NCBI GenBank assembly: GCA_001275005.1
Contig: JWZX01003370.1
Span: 1 to 47,303, forward strand
Source: Chrysochromulina tobinii
Taxonomy: Eukaryota; Haptophyta; Prymnesiales; Chrysochromulinaceae
Reading direction: 5' to 3'
DNA: 47,303 nucleotides
Shown here: one piece after another, positions 1 through 8,009 of the stretch
Position numbering within the stretch: position 1 is the first letter of the stretch
Layout: every line of letters begins with the position of its first letter
Program-made: the position numbers and the translations under genes
Notes under the pieces: model-generated
The model's database searches: none
What the model saw: only the letters and a program-made list of their open reading frames with translations
Told to the model about the DNA's origin: nothing

Positions 1-272
1 CCTAGGTGCTGCCTAGTTCGTAATCAAGTTGCCCCACGAGGGAACGCGCCCCCCCGTCGGTCCGCGACTAGTGGTGCCTACCCATTGGTCTGCTCTGCAG
101 ACTCGAGACTGCACCCGTTGGTGTTTGACTGTCCGAGTTGAGGGATCGTGTGCCCCCGGGGCGGTCGGGAGGCACCTGCTCCACCTCCGACCTGTTCTTT
201 GGTCATAATACATTTAAAATTGCGACTCTCCGCGTCGGTCCACTCGGGCGTTGAAATACCTACGCTACGGCC
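1..272. other. window edge, no gene recognised
   Basis: Only short shadow frames cross this stretch. It lies downstream of the minus-strand gene that ends at 273 and probably includes its 3' untranslated region. I see no repeat or RNA gene in it. Confidence 0.4.
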
Positions 273-1190
273 CTACGCTACGCGACTGAGGACTTCTATC
301 ATGATCGCGCCCTTGAGCTTGTTGTTGTACGCACCCTTGTTGCCTATATATTTAGGGGCGCCTTTAAAGGCCGCCTCGTCGTTTGTCGTCGACCTGCTCG
401 ATTTGGAGCGAGCTGGGCCACCTGCCTTGAAGGATGCATGTCTCTTGAAAGAATCCTCCTTGCTTGCCTTGCGGCGCTCGCGTAGTTCTAGGTCTCGCCG
501 CACAGCATTGAATGCATCCTTCTGAGAACCTGCTTTCTCGATGCGCTCTGCGTTCTGCCGGGTCGTGGAGCGGTCCACGCTCGCGCCGAGGGGCGCTGCC
601 TTCACGGCCGCAGCGCGGGCGGCATCTTTGACCCGGTGGACATCTTGGACCAAGATGCCGCGGGTGCGACTCGTCGCCGAGGTCGATTGACCTCGAATCT
701 CAGCAAATCGCGCCTCCACCTCTTTTCGCGCTCCCGCCTCTCTTCGCGCCTCCGCCTTTTTGCGCGCCTCAATGGCTCTTCGCACATCAATGTCCCGCGC
801 CTCCAAGATGCTGTTGGTACCCATACTGTTGGTATGGCTTTCGTCCCCCTCCCTGGCGAATGTACCCACGGCCCAAGAAGTATCGTTCGCAACCGCGAGC
901 ATGCCTTGGAGTGTATCGAATGATGGTTTCCGCGGTCGAAGATAGCTGGACGTCGCGTTGCTCATCATAGTCAATCCATTTGTTGAAGATGCCCGCGTAG
1001 CTGGCTGCTCACCTCGGCGCAGCCGAGCATCGCGTTCCTCGGCGGACCGTAAGCGCTCCAGGAAGTCTGGGTCCGTGATGTGCGGGGCGAGTAAGCGGTC
1101 TAGCGTGCGAACCATGCAGCGCTCGAACCGCAAGGCACGCGAGCCGCTACACGCGGCAAATCTGTTGAAAAATCGAGCGGCCCCAAACAT
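273..1190 (-). CDS. basic, charged hypothetical protein
   Basis: This frame encodes about 305 residues from the first ATG at 1190; the frame stays open slightly further upstream only through non-ATG codons. I do not recognise a family. The middle (about residues 130-190) is a run of Ala, Arg, Lys and Glu with repeated REA/RKE/KKAEAR patterns typical of a single alpha-helix or coiled coil. The C-terminal third is Lys/Arg/Ser-rich and looks disordered. No signal peptide or membrane segment is obvious. It is divergent from the PNK-phosphatase gene at 1378, with about 190 bp between the starts, so the two may share a promoter. Frame length and helical composition support coding, but high GC makes long frames common here, so this is a moderate call. 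Confidence 0.5.
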   Translation of the reverse strand: MFGAARFFNRFAACSGSRALRFERCMVRTLDRLLAPHITDPDFLERLRSAEERDARLRRGEQPATRASSTNGLTMMSNATSSYLRPRKPSFDTLQGMLAVANDTSWAVGTFAREGDESHTNSMGTNSILEARDIDVRRAIEARKKAEARREAGARKEVEARFAEIRGQSTSATSRTRGILVQDVHRVKDAARAAAVKAAPLGASVDRSTTRQNAERIEKAGSQKDAFNAVRRDLELRERRKASKEDSFKRHASFKAGGPARSKSSRSTTNDEAAFKGAPKYIGNKGAYNNKLKGAIMIEVLSRVA

Positions 1191-1377
1191 GACCAACAAA
1201 AGGAAATGAATGTGAATTCACACCCCATCCGGAGTTCGGTGGAGAAGTCTTCTAACGGCCTATCAGCGGTCCTAAGACTGTCCTAAGAGCGCCAAAGCCG
1301 CGGACGGGCGTGGCCCGAGAAGGCCCTGAACCACGAGGTTCCTCCTGATCCCGCGGCTCATCAGTGGCTACGTCGCG

Positions 1378-2418
1378 ATGGCTGCGTCGGCGTCAAAGTA
1401 CGCGCGCGCCTTCGGGCAGCCTCCGTGCAAGTACGGAAACGCGTGTTATCAGCAGAGCAGATCGCACTGGGAAGCCTTCGATCATCCAGCAACGCACCCG
1501 CGGTTCCAGGGCCTGGCTTCCATGTCATCGCCAGCAGACGATGGCGAGTCCAGAAAGCGCAAGGAACCACCCGCGTCCGAGCCCGACGACGCTGCGCCAC
1601 TCGCGGCAGCACCATCAGTCGAGATGGCCGCTTCCGCACCGGTCCACCAGTTGCCTGTGCCGTTTACGGCGCCACCGTCCGTGCCACCAGCCGCTGCGCC
1701 GGCGACTGCGATGCCCTCTAGCCTGGAGCGATCGCTCCGTGGCGTACCGGTGCCCGACGGCTGGGGCGTTCATGGCGGATCGCTCCTGGTCTGGCGCCAC
1801 ATGAGTCCCGTTGCGTCGCCCAAGGTGGGTGCGTTTGACTTTGATGGGTGAGCGCCTCGCACGCACGCGCGCGCGCTCGCGTACCAAGGGTCTCACCGAC
1901 GCACACTCACGCGCAGTGGCTGCGATGTCCTCCTCACGCCGCCGAGCAGGTGCCTGGCGAGGACGCCTCTAGGAGGCAACGACCCCAACGCATGGAGCAT
2001 GCAATTCACACACGTGCCAGCTGTGCTCGCGTCGCTCGCCGCCTCGGGCCACACGCTCGTCATCGTGACCAACGAGTCGATGGATCGCTTCAAGAAGCCC
2101 GAGGCCATCGCCGCTGCGATCCGCAAAAAGTGTGGACGGCTCGAGGGCTTCGCGAGGGCAGTAGGAGTGCCACTGCTTGTCCTCTGCGCGTCGGCTAAGG
2201 ACGACTTCCGCAAGCCTGGGGCCGGATGCTGGGACTACGTGGCGCGACACGCCTACCCCGACACGCCGGTGGACAAGGCCGGCTCCTTCTTCGTCGGCGA
2301 CGCGGCCGGTCGTCTGGGCGATCACGGAGATGGCGACCGCGAGTTTGCGCGCGCCGTGGGCATCGCATTCTTCGACGAGAAGGCTTTCTTCCTCGAACGC
2401 CACCCGGCGGGCGCGTGA
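1378..2418 (+). CDS. PBZ zinc finger + polynucleotide 3'-phosphatase (PNKP/ZDP-like)
   Basis: Two exons, 1378-1847 and 1917-2418, joined by a 69-bp GTGAGC...GCAG intron, give 323 residues. Residues 17-36 form a poly(ADP-ribose)-binding PBZ finger, C-x5-C-x6-H-x5-H with the typical CxYGxxC start and a final HP. After a Pro/Ala linker comes a HAD-superfamily PNK3P domain: the nucleophile motif D154-F-D156-G lies right at the intron, followed by the IVTNE motif, a KPG...W segment and the FVGDAAGR motif. The family removes 3'-phosphates from broken DNA ends. The C-terminal kinase of animal PNKP is absent, as in plant ZDP, so it should be a phosphatase only. The Thr that normally follows DxDG is replaced by Gly. 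The PBZ finger suggests recruitment to PARylated damage sites (inference). Frame, splice and motifs agree well. Confidence 0.88.
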
Positions 2419-2555
2419 CGCAGGGACTTCATAGAGAGTACCGTGCGCGAAATCGCGAACATTGGAGAACGCAATTTCCGGCACATAATTTAGAAATTTG
2501 CACCGTTTAGAAGGACCGCTTCTCCTAGATGCCCCTTACGTATGCCCCTAGCTTG

Positions 2556-3026
2556 TCATGGCCCGGCGACTCCTGTCCCCTTCACGAGATCTGAACTGCT
2601 GCTCCCTGAGTCAGACCCCTCAGACAACGCAAGCGATCCGCCACTCAAAGTCCAGGCCGCCACTGCAGCACGCTTCTGGTTGACGATCCTGTTGGCCGCG
2701 GCCAGCTTGAGAGGGAAGGAGAAGGGCGCAAGAATCTTGTTGATCAATAGCCACTCGCCAAACGTGCGGCCGTTGGGCGAGGCGAACCCGCGCTCACTCG
2801 CTTTTGCGATGCTCTCATACCGCGACGGCCACATGCGCTGCAGCCACTCGCCAGCACGATGCACGGCTGCTCGCCCCGCCCCTGTGCGCATGATGGCAAT
2901 TGTTGGCTGAAAACGGTAACAAATCGCATACACGCCCACCCACCACGCCGTCTCGATGGCAAAGTAGGTGCGGAGTTTCTCTCCCATCGTATCGCCGGAG
3001 AAACCCGCTGAGAAGCTGGCTACCAT
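2556..3026 (-). CDS. FAM210/DUF1279-like membrane protein
   Basis: A single frame of 156 residues with an ATG start at 3026. The N-terminal half holds a hydrophobic segment (residues about 20-45, with AIETAWWVGVYAI). It is followed by the pattern INKILAPFSFPLKLAAA (about 95-112), which resembles the K-xLAP-x-x-xPLTLA signature closing DUF1279 domains of FAM210A/B mitochondrial membrane proteins. The tail is Ser/Gly-rich. By analogy it would act in an organelle membrane, but the match is short and the protein could be an unrelated small membrane protein. It is divergent from the RRM gene whose ATG is at 3281. No introns are needed. Confidence 0.55.
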   Translation of the reverse strand: MVASFSAGFSGDTMGEKLRTYFAIETAWWVGVYAICYRFQPTIAIMRTGAGRAAVHRAGEWLQRMWPSRYESIAKASERGFASPNGRTFGEWLLINKILAPFSFPLKLAAANRIVNQKRAAVAAWTLSGGSLALSEGSDSGSSSSDLVKGTGVAGP

Positions 3027-3280
3027 GGCCGGGGCGGCAGGGGGTGCGCCTTTTCTTCTCGAACTTTCTCGTCACATTCGAATTTCGTCACGACTGGCCA
3101 AGTATAAAGTTGAACACGCGGGGGGATGTCGCACCGTGATAACCGCGCCCGGCCGGTTTTGGGTTTTTTTCGTTGTAGTTTTGACGAGACTGAAGCAGAG
3201 CAGCCGAGGGGCGCCGAGTTCCTTGTCATGGGCTTGTGATCGGAGACAACGCGCCGGGAGGCCAAGCGGCGTGCAACGAC

Positions 3281-4784
3281 ATGAAGGAGAGCAGCAGCAG
3301 CGAGACCGTGGCAGTGCCCACATCGGCCAGCGCAGAGGGAGTCACTCCGGAAAAGGAGGCACCACCAGCGCAAGCGCCGATTGAGCTGCGCAAGATCTTC
3401 GTCGGCGGTCTCTCGTTCCAGACGACCGAAGCCGAGCTTAGCGTACGCTCCCCTGCTTGCAGCCAGCCCTCGAGTTGCGCACACGCAGCATGGCACCACC
3501 ACCACCATGCTGAGACGCCGCTGCCTCGCTCAACTCCTCTCGCAGGCGTACTTTGGGCAGTTCGGCGAGATGGAGGATGTGGTCGCGATCACCGAGGGCA
3601 TCTCACGCCGGCCGCGCGGCTTCGGCTTCATCACGTATGTTGACGTTGCCGCTGCCGACGCGGTCCTGCAAACGCGCTTTCACGTGGTCGCCAACCGGTA
3701 CATCGAGGTGAAGCAAGCAGTGCCCCGTGCTGTGACCGAGGTCGTGCACCCCCATGGTACAGCTGGTGAGACGAGCAAGGCGGCGCCAATCGCCAAGAGC
3801 GCCAGGGCGCTGCCGTCAACCGCTGCACCCTCCGCGCCGTCGCACACGGGCGCACTGCGCAGGCCCTCGTTTGCTCCTATGGGCGTGGGCTCGTCTATGA
3901 TGGCGGGAGCGGTGCCACCAGGGACCAGCCCTCCCGTGCCGCCGTGGATGAGGAATCTGCCTGAGATGCGTCCGCCGATGCTCGCACCCAACGCCATGCC
4001 ACAGACGCTCCCCCCGGGTGCCGTGCCGGAACTCATGGGCCCAGACGGCGTTTGGATGGGGGAGCCTCCGTGGATGCCGCCCCTCGGCACGCAGCTACAA
4101 CCACAGCAGATGTTCGGCGGCGCCGGCGCGTTCGGCGGCGCCCGCATGCCCGCGATGCCCGCGGCTTCAGGAGCTGCGTTTGAGCTTTGGTTGCAGGGGC
4201 AGCAGCTGCTGCAGCAGCAGCAGCAGCAATTTCAGCAGCAGTGGGCGCTGCAGCAGTGGCAGCTGCAGCAGTGGCAGCAGTGGCAGCAGCGGCAGCAGCA
4301 GCAGCAGGTGCTGATGCAGTATCAGCTCCAACAAGCGGGGATCCCCTCTGCACGGATAGGACGCGCCCCATCCTCGCCGCCAGCCGATACACTCTCGGTG
4401 CCGCCGAGCGCTCTACCGGGCACCACCGCACAGCAGCACGGCGAAGGAGCGCTCGCTGCGTGGCGGGGACCGCCTGCATCGACGGCGGCGCCAGTCTTCC
4501 CTCCACTGCCCGTGACGGCGCCGGTGGCGGCCGTGCAACGGTACCAGTCGGCGTGCGCCCGCGCGCCATCGTCAACACGCGCCGAGTCGAGCGCTCCGTC
4601 GTCGGTGATCTCATTGAACTCGAACTCGAACTCGTCCTTGAATTCCTCGACGGATGAGCTTCAGAGTGCAGCGTCGACCTGTAACTCGTCGGCCTGCAAT
4701 TCAGACCTGCGCGGAATCGCGGAAGCAATTGAGTCTCTCTCTGTGGGCGACGAGAGCTCGTCGGGGGAGCGCTCGACGAGCTGA
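3281..4784 (+). CDS. Musashi/hnRNP-like single-RRM protein with polyglutamine tract
   Basis: Two exons, 3281-3442 and 3546-4784, separated by a 103-bp GT-AG intron, give about 466 residues. The intron splits the RRM. RNP2 (KIFVGGL, near residue 38) ends exon 1, while exon 2 resumes with AYFGQFGEMEDVV and carries RNP1 (RGFGFITY, near residue 78). RRMs of this type bind single-stranded RNA, and the best resemblance is to Musashi/DAZAP1/hnRNP A. The rest is low complexity: Pro/Met-rich, then a Gln/Leu/Trp tract coded by CAG repeats (4198-4318), then Ser/Asn-rich, suggesting condensation or translational control (inference). The splice is supported by frame continuity and RRM completion. The donor GTACGC is unusual, and GCGTAC occurs at both ends of the intron. 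Confidence 0.85.
4198..4320 (+). repeat. CAG trinucleotide tract
   Basis: Imperfect CAG/CAGCAG run inside the RRM gene, read as glutamine broken by Leu, Trp, Phe and Arg. On the opposite strand and in the other frames it stays open as poly-Ala or poly-Ser, which produces long spurious frames here. Confidence 0.9.
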
Positions 4785-5209
4785 CGCTAATCTGCAGGCC
4801 AAAGCCACAGCCACCGAACAAACGCTTGCACTAGTTCCTAATGGGCGTGGCTCGGCCGCGCGCTGGCGAAGACCCAGCAAGAAAGCATGGCTGAAGGCGA
4901 GGTACATGAGTATGGCTGTTAGGTTAGGTTAGGTTATTGGTACATGTGTGCGCCGTCGTCGTCCGGCGGTGGGATGTGGCATGAATGTGGCAAAGGATGG
5001 CTGAGGCTGAGGCGTGACGTTTAGGTTCGGTAGGTTAGGTACACGATGATGCACCGCACCGTGTCCGGTCGTTGTGCTACCGTGGTACCCAGTCGGCCGC
5101 GGTCTCGGCGGGTGGCGGCGTTGGCGCGGAACCGAACGCTTCGCGCGGACGCGCGCGGCGCGGCGCCCGGCCGCGCACACGTGCCGACTGCCGTGCCGCG
5201 TGCCCCCCG
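4785..5209. other. convergent intergenic region with TTAGG runs
   Basis: The region separates the 3' ends of the RRM gene (+) and the secreted protein (-). It contains two short tracts of the telomere-like pentamer TTAGG: three to four units near 4918-4936 and a degenerate tract near 5020-5041. The rest is GC-rich with no credible gene. Confidence 0.5.
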
Positions 5210-6211
5210 TTACGAATTAACGTGTCCGGTGTCCCTCTGCATGTGCGTCGCGCTGTCCGCGGTCTCGGGAGACACCTCGTCCGCTGCAACGCCCTCAGGC
5301 TCGCCGTTCCCGGCGCTCGCTTGCTCCCCTCGTGGCGCTACTGGTACTGCCACGCCGGATGCGACAGATACGAGCGCCTCATTCAACGCCGCGGTAGCGA
5401 GCTCTTCGACCACAGCCTTGAGCACGCTGCTCAAGGCCCTGCTCAGTATTTTCCACAGCAGCGGCGGCGGGCCGCTGCCATCAGCACCGGCGACGCTGAG
5501 CGCGATCGCACCATTCACCGAAACGTTGACTTCCTGTAGGGCGACGTCACCAGTCCGCAGTGCCGCAGCCGCCCTCGCAATTCCGTACGGCAGCCCATCG
5601 GATGCAGCCATGCCTTGCAGCGCCTCTTGAGCTTGCGAAGCAAGTGTCGCCACCCTCCACGTGATCGTGGCGCGCACGTCGGACAAGTTGGCGTGGCAGA
5701 CGAAGCCCGCACGCTGATTGAAGCCAAAGGGGCCTTGCATGCTCGCCTGAACCCCGATCGCCGTTTCCAGCCGGCCGAAGGACGCAGCAGCTGCGAGATG
5801 GCTGCTACCCACGGGTGTGAGCTCAAAGGGTGCAATGGAGCCAAGATTGCGGATGGCGATGCTAGTGACATTTGCGATGGCTTTCAGACCAGCCATGCTC
5901 GCGTTGCACACGTGCTCGCCTGGCGGCAGCGATGTCTCCATGGCACCGATCGCGGCGACGGCCATGGCGATCGGGCGAAGCAACGTTTCCACAAGTGAGA
6001 GCGTGGCCCGGCCAACAATCCCGTCCCAGCTCAGCCTCTCGTTTGCGCTGTTGATGGCCCACTGACGCGCGAAAGCAACACCTGCGTGCAGCAGGGTTGT
6101 GCCCGCCACGGTTGCAATCGGGTCGCATGTGTCAACTCCGGCAGGGGCAGCAGGTGCCGCTTCCGGCAGCAGCAGCAGCAGCAGAGGCGGCAAGACGACC
6201 CGCGTGAACAT
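5210..6211 (-). CDS. secreted hypothetical protein, lipid-binding-like composition
   Basis: A single 333-residue frame starting at ATG 6211. Residues 1-24 are a clear signal peptide: Met-Phe-Thr-Arg, a long Leu run, then Ala/Pro with an AxA-type cleavage zone. The mature part is amphipathic, Ala/Val/Leu-rich, with several N-glycosylation sequons (for example NAS, NVT, NLS, NVS) and three cysteines (CDP, HVCNAS, FVCHAN). The helical, hydrophobic-moment-rich pattern recalls extracellular lipid-binding proteins, but I cannot assign a family. The C-terminus is acidic and Glu/Ala-rich. It is divergent from the glycosyltransferase at 6381 (about 170 bp between starts), so both may serve secretion or the cell surface. 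Confidence 0.6.
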   Translation of the reverse strand: MFTRVVLPPLLLLLLPEAAPAAPAGVDTCDPIATVAGTTLLHAGVAFARQWAINSANERLSWDGIVGRATLSLVETLLRPIAMAVAAIGAMETSLPPGEHVCNASMAGLKAIANVTSIAIRNLGSIAPFELTPVGSSHLAAAASFGRLETAIGVQASMQGPFGFNQRAGFVCHANLSDVRATITWRVATLASQAQEALQGMAASDGLPYGIARAAAALRTGDVALQEVNVSVNGAIALSVAGADGSGPPPLLWKILSRALSSVLKAVVEELATAALNEALVSVASGVAVPVAPRGEQASAGNGEPEGVAADEVSPETADSATHMQRDTGHVNS

Positions 6212-6380
6212 GACGTTGTGAAAAAACTCTCTGGGTCTTCCCTGTCATTGGACAGCACGACCGGCTGGCAGGACGTGGTTTTCCGGTTCATGTTGTTCAC
6301 GTTCACGCTGAAAAGGACGCGCGATCTCGAACTGCGCTCGACATGTCGGCGCTTGAGCTTCTCGGTGCCGATCGGCGCCA

Positions 6381-7835
6381 ATGACGTCGCTCTGGTTCAA
6401 CGGCTGCACCAATCTGCTCTGCCTGCCGCCGATCCTTGTCGACCACTTCTACTTTGCCATCATGCTCATCGCCAACGTGCTGAATTGCCTCGTCGCGCTC
6501 GCCTCAATCTACCGCGTCATCCGCCGGCAGTCCTTCTGCCGGCCGCACGGCGAGAACGACGACAAGCTTCCCAGCGATGGGACCGCGCCAGCCGTCACGG
6601 TCGTCGTCGCTTGCTACTTACCAAACGAACAGGTCATCATCGAGTCGACGATCGAGCACATACTGCTCCAGCTGGACTGGCCGAGTGATCTAACGCTGCA
6701 CATCGTGTACAACACGCCGTCGGCGCTGCCCTTTGAGGAGACGCTGCGCCGACTCGAGGGATGCCACTACGCGCCGCGCCGCAAGCTTCGCATCACTAAG
6801 GTCGACGCCAGCACCTCCAAGGCGGAGAACCTCAACCACATCTTGCCCACGATCACCGACGAGTTCGTCGTGCTCTACGACGCGGACCACCACCCGGATA
6901 CCAACTCGCTGGTGCGGCTCGCGTCGGCGCTGCTGCGCAGCGAATACGTCGCCATGCAAGGCTCCACGTACATCCGGAATAAGCAGGCCTCACTGCTCGC
7001 GCGTGCCGTGGACGCGGAGTTCTTCGTGACGCACTTCATCTACTTCCCGGCGATGGAGATCCTCGGTGGGACGGGCTACTTTGGCGGTTCGAACGCGCTC
7101 TGGCGCACGCGCGTGCTGCAGCAGTACCCCTTCGACCGCGCCCGGCTCACCGAAGACGTCGACGTCTCCGCGCGCGCCCTGCTTGATGGGCACCGCATCG
7201 GCTTTTGCCCGAAGGCGCGCTCGGGAGAGCTCGCTCCGGCAGGTCCCCGCGCTCTGATCAGTCAGCGACTTCGCTGGTTCATGGGGTGGGAGCAGGTGAC
7301 GCACGCGTACTACTGGAAGGTCTTCGTGAGCGGCCTCTCGCTGCGCGCCAAGGCTGGCTTCTGCTACCTCTTCCACCTGCGCTGGCTGTTGCTCTTTGCA
7401 GCGGCGCTCGCGGCGGTGATCAACCCGGTCATCACCTCGCCGTTCGTCTACCCGCTCACGTCCTGGACCATGGAGTTCCAGGTGTGCGTGATGACCGCAG
7501 TCGTGCTGTACGGCTTCGTGGCGCTGCTCGCCCTCCACCACTCGAACGTCTATGAGGAGCGCCGCCGGCAGCCGATGGCGATGTTCTCGATCCTCATCTT
7601 CTTCATCATCGGCTGGCTGTACGTGATCATTCACATCACGCTACAGACGATCGCCTTCGTCAAGGTCGCGCTGGGCCGCGAGGGCCGCTGGGAGGTGACT
7701 GCGCGCCTCTACAGTGGCACCTCGCCCGCCGTCCGGCTCGGCGCCGTCGCGGGCACGCTCGCCGAGCCTTTGCTGCCAGCCGCGCAGGCACCGAGTGGTC
7801 GAGCGCGGACGACCGTTGTACCAGAAACAGTATGA
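6381..7835 (+). CDS. processive family 2 glycosyltransferase (cellulose/hyaluronan synthase-like)
   Basis: An intronless 484-residue frame. An N-terminal membrane helix (about 18-50) precedes the GT-A domain, which starts at VTVVVACYLPNE. All four signatures of processive GT2 enzymes are present: an Asp in the KVDASTSKAENLN segment, DADHHP (the DxD motif, near 168), TEDVD (near 256) and QRLRW (near 294-299). FGGSNALWR preceding TED is also typical. At least three C-terminal membrane helices follow (about 325-440), ending in a short hydrophilic tail. Such enzymes extend a beta-linked polysaccharide from UDP-sugars at a membrane and export it. The polymer cannot be told from sequence; no PilZ domain is present, unlike bacterial BcsA. 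The catalytic set looks intact. Confidence 0.9.
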   Translation: MTSLWFNGCTNLLCLPPILVDHFYFAIMLIANVLNCLVALASIYRVIRRQSFCRPHGENDDKLPSDGTAPAVTVVVACYLPNEQVIIESTIEHILLQLDWPSDLTLHIVYNTPSALPFEETLRRLEGCHYAPRRKLRITKVDASTSKAENLNHILPTITDEFVVLYDADHHPDTNSLVRLASALLRSEYVAMQGSTYIRNKQASLLARAVDAEFFVTHFIYFPAMEILGGTGYFGGSNALWRTRVLQQYPFDRARLTEDVDVSARALLDGHRIGFCPKARSGELAPAGPRALISQRLRWFMGWEQVTHAYYWKVFVSGLSLRAKAGFCYLFHLRWLLLFAAALAAVINPVITSPFVYPLTSWTMEFQVCVMTAVVLYGFVALLALHHSNVYEERRRQPMAMFSILIFFIIGWLYVIIHITLQTIAFVKVALGREGRWEVTARLYSGTSPAVRLGAVAGTLAEPLLPAAQAPSGRARTTVVPETV

Positions 7836-8009
7836 CGGCAACCGCCTCGCAGCTTGGCTCCGAGCTCGCTCTACGAACGGGTCCTCGACACACAGATGCC
7901 CTGCTCATAAACTTAGATAGAGTGTCACATCGGCGTTTCACAAACGGCATTTCACAGTACGGTACGGGGCACCTGTTCACGACGCCTGACTTCTCCTCCC
8001 TCCGGGAGA

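Noticed and set aside
4033-4821. 262-codon minus-strand and 156-codon plus-strand frames rich in Ala
   Set aside because: They are shadows of the CAG tract of the RRM gene; the sense frame has a real RRM and an intron that completes it.
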